Below, one piece after another: positions 5,489 to 7,470 of a stretch of 7,470 nt of DNA (position 1 is the first letter of the stretch; each line of letters opens with the position of its first letter). Origin of the DNA: an uncultured Lentisphaeria bacterium. Lineage in GTDB: Bacteria; Verrucomicrobiota; Lentisphaeria; Victivallales; Victivallaceae. The stretch spans positions 1-7,470 of the forward strand of contig CALABZ010000268.1 in the NCBI GenBank assembly GCA_937888615.1, read 5' to 3'. The translations under genes were made by a program, and so were the position numbers. The notes beneath the pieces were generated by a model that was not told the DNA's origin, did no database searches, and saw nothing but the letters and a program-made list of their open reading frames with translations.

Positions 5489-6892
5489 ATGAACAATAAA
5501 TCCACATTCGCACTGTATTTCGGAAACCGCGGTTTTTTCCCTGAATCGCTCATTGCCAGTGCCCGGAAAGAGCTGAGTGAAAAGCTGGCCGGGCTTGGTT
5601 ATCAAACCATCATGCTTGACGAAAAAGCAACTCGCAACGGCGCGGTTGAAACTCCGGCTGAAGGGAAAATCTACGCTGATTTTCTGGAACAGAATAAAGG
5701 AAAGTTCCAGGGGGTCATATTGTGTCTGCCTAACTTCGGCGATGAAAACGGCGCGATTGCCGCAATGAAAGATGCCGGTGTGCCAATATTAATTCATGCT
5801 TATCCTGATGAAATGGATCAAATGGATTTTGCGTCAAGAAGAGATGCGTTTTGCGGTAAATTTTCCATAATGGATGTTTTCACGCAATACGGTATTCCGT
5901 TTACTGCTTTGACGCCGCATACGGTACATCCGTCGGATTGCCGTTTTGCGGAGAATATTGCAGTTTTCGATGGCGTCTGCAAAGTTGTCAAGGGCATGAA
6001 GCGCATGACCGTAGGCGCTATTGGCGCCAGGACAACCGCATTTAAGACGATTCGTTTTGACGAGCTTACATTGCAGAAATACGGCATCACGACCGAAACC
6101 CTTGATCTTTCTGAAGTGATTTTCCGTACCGGACAACTCAATATCGATACCGATGCATATCGTGCCAGGGCGAATCGTCTTAAGAACTATACGCGCTGGG
6201 ACGGGGTGCCGGACAAGAGTTTCGTTAACCTCACTAAACTCAGCATCGTACTGGATGAAATAATAGAAGAGTACCAGCTTGACGCGCTGGCATTGCGTTG
6301 CTGGCTCGAATTGGAAAAGACTTTGAAGATTTCTCCATGTGTACTGCTTAGCGAACTTAATGATCGTGGTTTTCCGGCCGCCTGCGAGCTGGATGTATGC
6401 AATGCGATTCCGATGCTTGCGCTCATGCTTGCCGGCGGTAATCCCGCCGCCTGTCTGGATTGGAACAATAATTACGCCGATGATGACAACAAATGCATTC
6501 TTTTCCATTGCGGTCCGGTGCCGCAATCAATGATGACAGCAAAAGGGCGGGTCATAGATCATCCGATGTTTGCCAAATCCCTTGGAGCGGGATGCGGCTT
6601 CGGATGCAACATCGGCAGAATTGCCCCGACTTCTTTTACCTTTGCCAGTTCAATTACCGTTGATGGTAAACTCAAATTTTATCTTGGAGAGGGAGAGTTT
6701 ACGGATGACAAGATTCCTGAAGAATTTTTCGGCTGTGCCGGAGTCGCCCATATTGACGGACTTCAGGAAAAATTGAATAAAATCGGCTATGCCGGATACC
6801 GCCATCATGTCGCAGTTGCATCCGGATTGACCAAAGAATCGATACAGGAAGCGTTTACGAGATACCTTAACTATGAAATTATGGATATTTAA
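5489..6892 (+). CDS. L-fucose/L-arabinose isomerase family protein
   Basis: The 467-residue protein has the layout of the fucose isomerase-related group (COG2407 type): an alpha/beta N-terminal domain (about 1-170) and a C-terminal part with the metal site. Key segments are 'LRCWLELE' at 269-276, 'AACELDV' around E300, 'CLDW' with D324, 'FHCGPVP' at 339-345 and 'RHHVAVASG' with H439/H440. E300 to D324 is 24 residues, the spacing I recall between metal ligands E337 and D361 of E. coli FucI. The protein is shorter than FucI (about 590 residues). These enzymes interconvert an aldose and its ketose using a divalent metal, in the cytoplasm. It lies between the aldolase (three-base gap, GGTGAGGA site at 5474-5481) and the kinase (two-base gap), so it should make the ketose that the kinase phosphorylates. 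The substrate cannot be told. Confidence 0.85.
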   Translation: MNNKSTFALYFGNRGFFPESLIASARKELSEKLAGLGYQTIMLDEKATRNGAVETPAEGKIYADFLEQNKGKFQGVILCLPNFGDENGAIAAMKDAGVPILIHAYPDEMDQMDFASRRDAFCGKFSIMDVFTQYGIPFTALTPHTVHPSDCRFAENIAVFDGVCKVVKGMKRMTVGAIGARTTAFKTIRFDELTLQKYGITTETLDLSEVIFRTGQLNIDTDAYRARANRLKNYTRWDGVPDKSFVNLTKLSIVLDEIIEEYQLDALALRCWLELEKTLKISPCVLLSELNDRGFPAACELDVCNAIPMLALMLAGGNPAACLDWNNNYADDDNKCILFHCGPVPQSMMTAKGRVIDHPMFAKSLGAGCGFGCNIGRIAPTSFTFASSITVDGKLKFYLGEGEFTDDKIPEEFFGCAGVAHIDGLQEKLNKIGYAGYRHHVAVASGLTKESIQEAFTRYLNYEIMDI

Positions 6893-6894
6893 GC

Positions 6895-7470
6895 ATGAGT
6901 TATCTGGGGCTTGACATCGGAACCAGCGGCTGTAAGGCTGCTGTTTTTGAAGAAGACGGCAGTTGCACGTCCAGGGCATACCTTGATTACCGGTTGATAA
7001 GTCCACAACCGGGTTGGGCTGAACTTGATTCAAACGAAGTCATAGCGAAATGTTTCGAGGTTATCAGGCGCGCCGTTAAAAATGCCTCCGCCGACAAGGT
7101 TAAAGCTATCGCAATTTCAAGTCAGGGGGAGGCGTTTACTCCAGTCGGGAAAACCGGTGAATTTCTCGGCAACGCCATGATTTCGTCTGATTGCCGTGCG
7201 AAAGCCCTGATTAAAGACTGGGAGGATCAGTTTGGTTCCGATAAACTTTATCGAATAACCGGACACTCTTCGTCCGCAATGTTTACGCTGTTTAAGCTCA
7301 TTTGGCTTAAAGAAAACCGGCCGGATATCTGGGCGGAAAGTCAGGCATTTTACTGTTTTGAAGATCTTATGCACTATCGTCTGGGAATTGTTCCGGCAAT
7401 CGGGTGGCCTTTGGCGGGAAGAACCATGCTTTTTGATATCAACAGTCATTGCTGGAATGACGAAATCCTT
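6895..7470 (+). CDS. FGGY-family sugar kinase, C-terminus cut off by window edge
   Basis: An open frame of 192 codons starts at ATG 6895 and runs off the right edge. The N-terminus 'YLGLDIGTSGCKAAVFEEDG' is the phosphate-1 ATP-binding motif of FGGY carbohydrate kinases (xylulokinase, fuculokinase and relatives). 'PGWAELD' (39-45), 'SSQGE' (75-79) and 'NAMISSDCRA' (93-102) match later landmarks of the first FGGY domain. The catalytic Asp and second domain lie outside the window; family members are usually about 500 residues. Only two bases separate it from the isomerase stop, and no clear ribosome binding site is seen, so translation is probably coupled. It should phosphorylate the ketose made by the isomerase to give the aldolase substrate. 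Which ketose is unknown; 'SSQGE' instead of a 'GQMHG'-like motif argues against a standard xylulokinase. Confidence 0.9.
   Translation, partial: MSYLGLDIGTSGCKAAVFEEDGSCTSRAYLDYRLISPQPGWAELDSNEVIAKCFEVIRRAVKNASADKVKAIAISSQGEAFTPVGKTGEFLGNAMISSDCRAKALIKDWEDQFGSDKLYRITGHSSSAMFTLFKLIWLKENRPDIWAESQAFYCFEDLMHYRLGIVPAIGWPLAGRTMLFDINSHCWNDEIL

Noticed and set aside
5834..6526. Minus-strand frame of 230 codons
   Set aside because: It is antisense to conserved isomerase motifs and shows no protein family features.
7117..7449. Minus-strand frame of 110 codons
   Set aside because: It is antisense to the FGGY kinase, whose motifs are clear on the plus strand.
1..7470. CRISPR array, tRNA, rRNA, insertion sequence or microcompartment genes
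   Set aside because: No spaced repeats, cloverleaf-like sequence, transposase motif or shell protein was seen on either strand.

Overview
The window looks like a piece of a Lentisphaerota/Verrucomicrobiota (Victivallis-like) genome. The main clue is a pseudopilin-like protein with the FTLIELLVVIAIIAILAAM leader and an 'ALNNAREKA' helix, a type I recall as strongly expanded in that lineage. It sits beside an AraC regulator and a secreted TIM-barrel protein, a layout typical of carbohydrate-foraging loci. The taxonomic call is from memory of family patterns, not from a search.

Left part (1-3520): a glycan-type cassette. A partial AraC-family regulator with a cupin-like sensor runs leftward off the window and appears to start at a TTG codon (591). 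Divergent from it are a pseudopilin-like protein (727-1446) and, 23 bases later, a 662-residue probable lipoprotein with a GH42-like (beta/alpha)8 barrel (1470-3458). A hairpin with a T-rich tail (3474-3519) ends this unit. A 176-base spacer, perhaps holding a gene remnant, separates it from the next locus.

Right part (3635-7470): a sugar-catabolism locus. A leftward regulator with a PocR-type sensor and an AraC HTH (3635-4435) is divergent from a tightly packed operon: class II (FBA/GatY-like) aldolase (4583-5485), fucose/arabinose-isomerase-family protein (5489-6892) and an FGGY sugar kinase (6895 to the window end, cut off). The gaps are 3 and 2 bases. The implied route is aldose to ketose, ketose to ketose phosphate, then aldol cleavage to two three-carbon-type fragments. 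The substrate cannot be read from the sequence. The AT-rich divergent intergenic region carries two palindromes about 74.5 bp apart, candidates for the operators of this switch.

No RNA genes, CRISPR array, insertion sequence or phage gene was seen. The most interesting items are the unassigned PocR-controlled isomerase/kinase/aldolase pathway, its paired palindromes, and the GH42-like protein, which keeps a Cys metal-site motif but shows no obvious beta-7 nucleophile.
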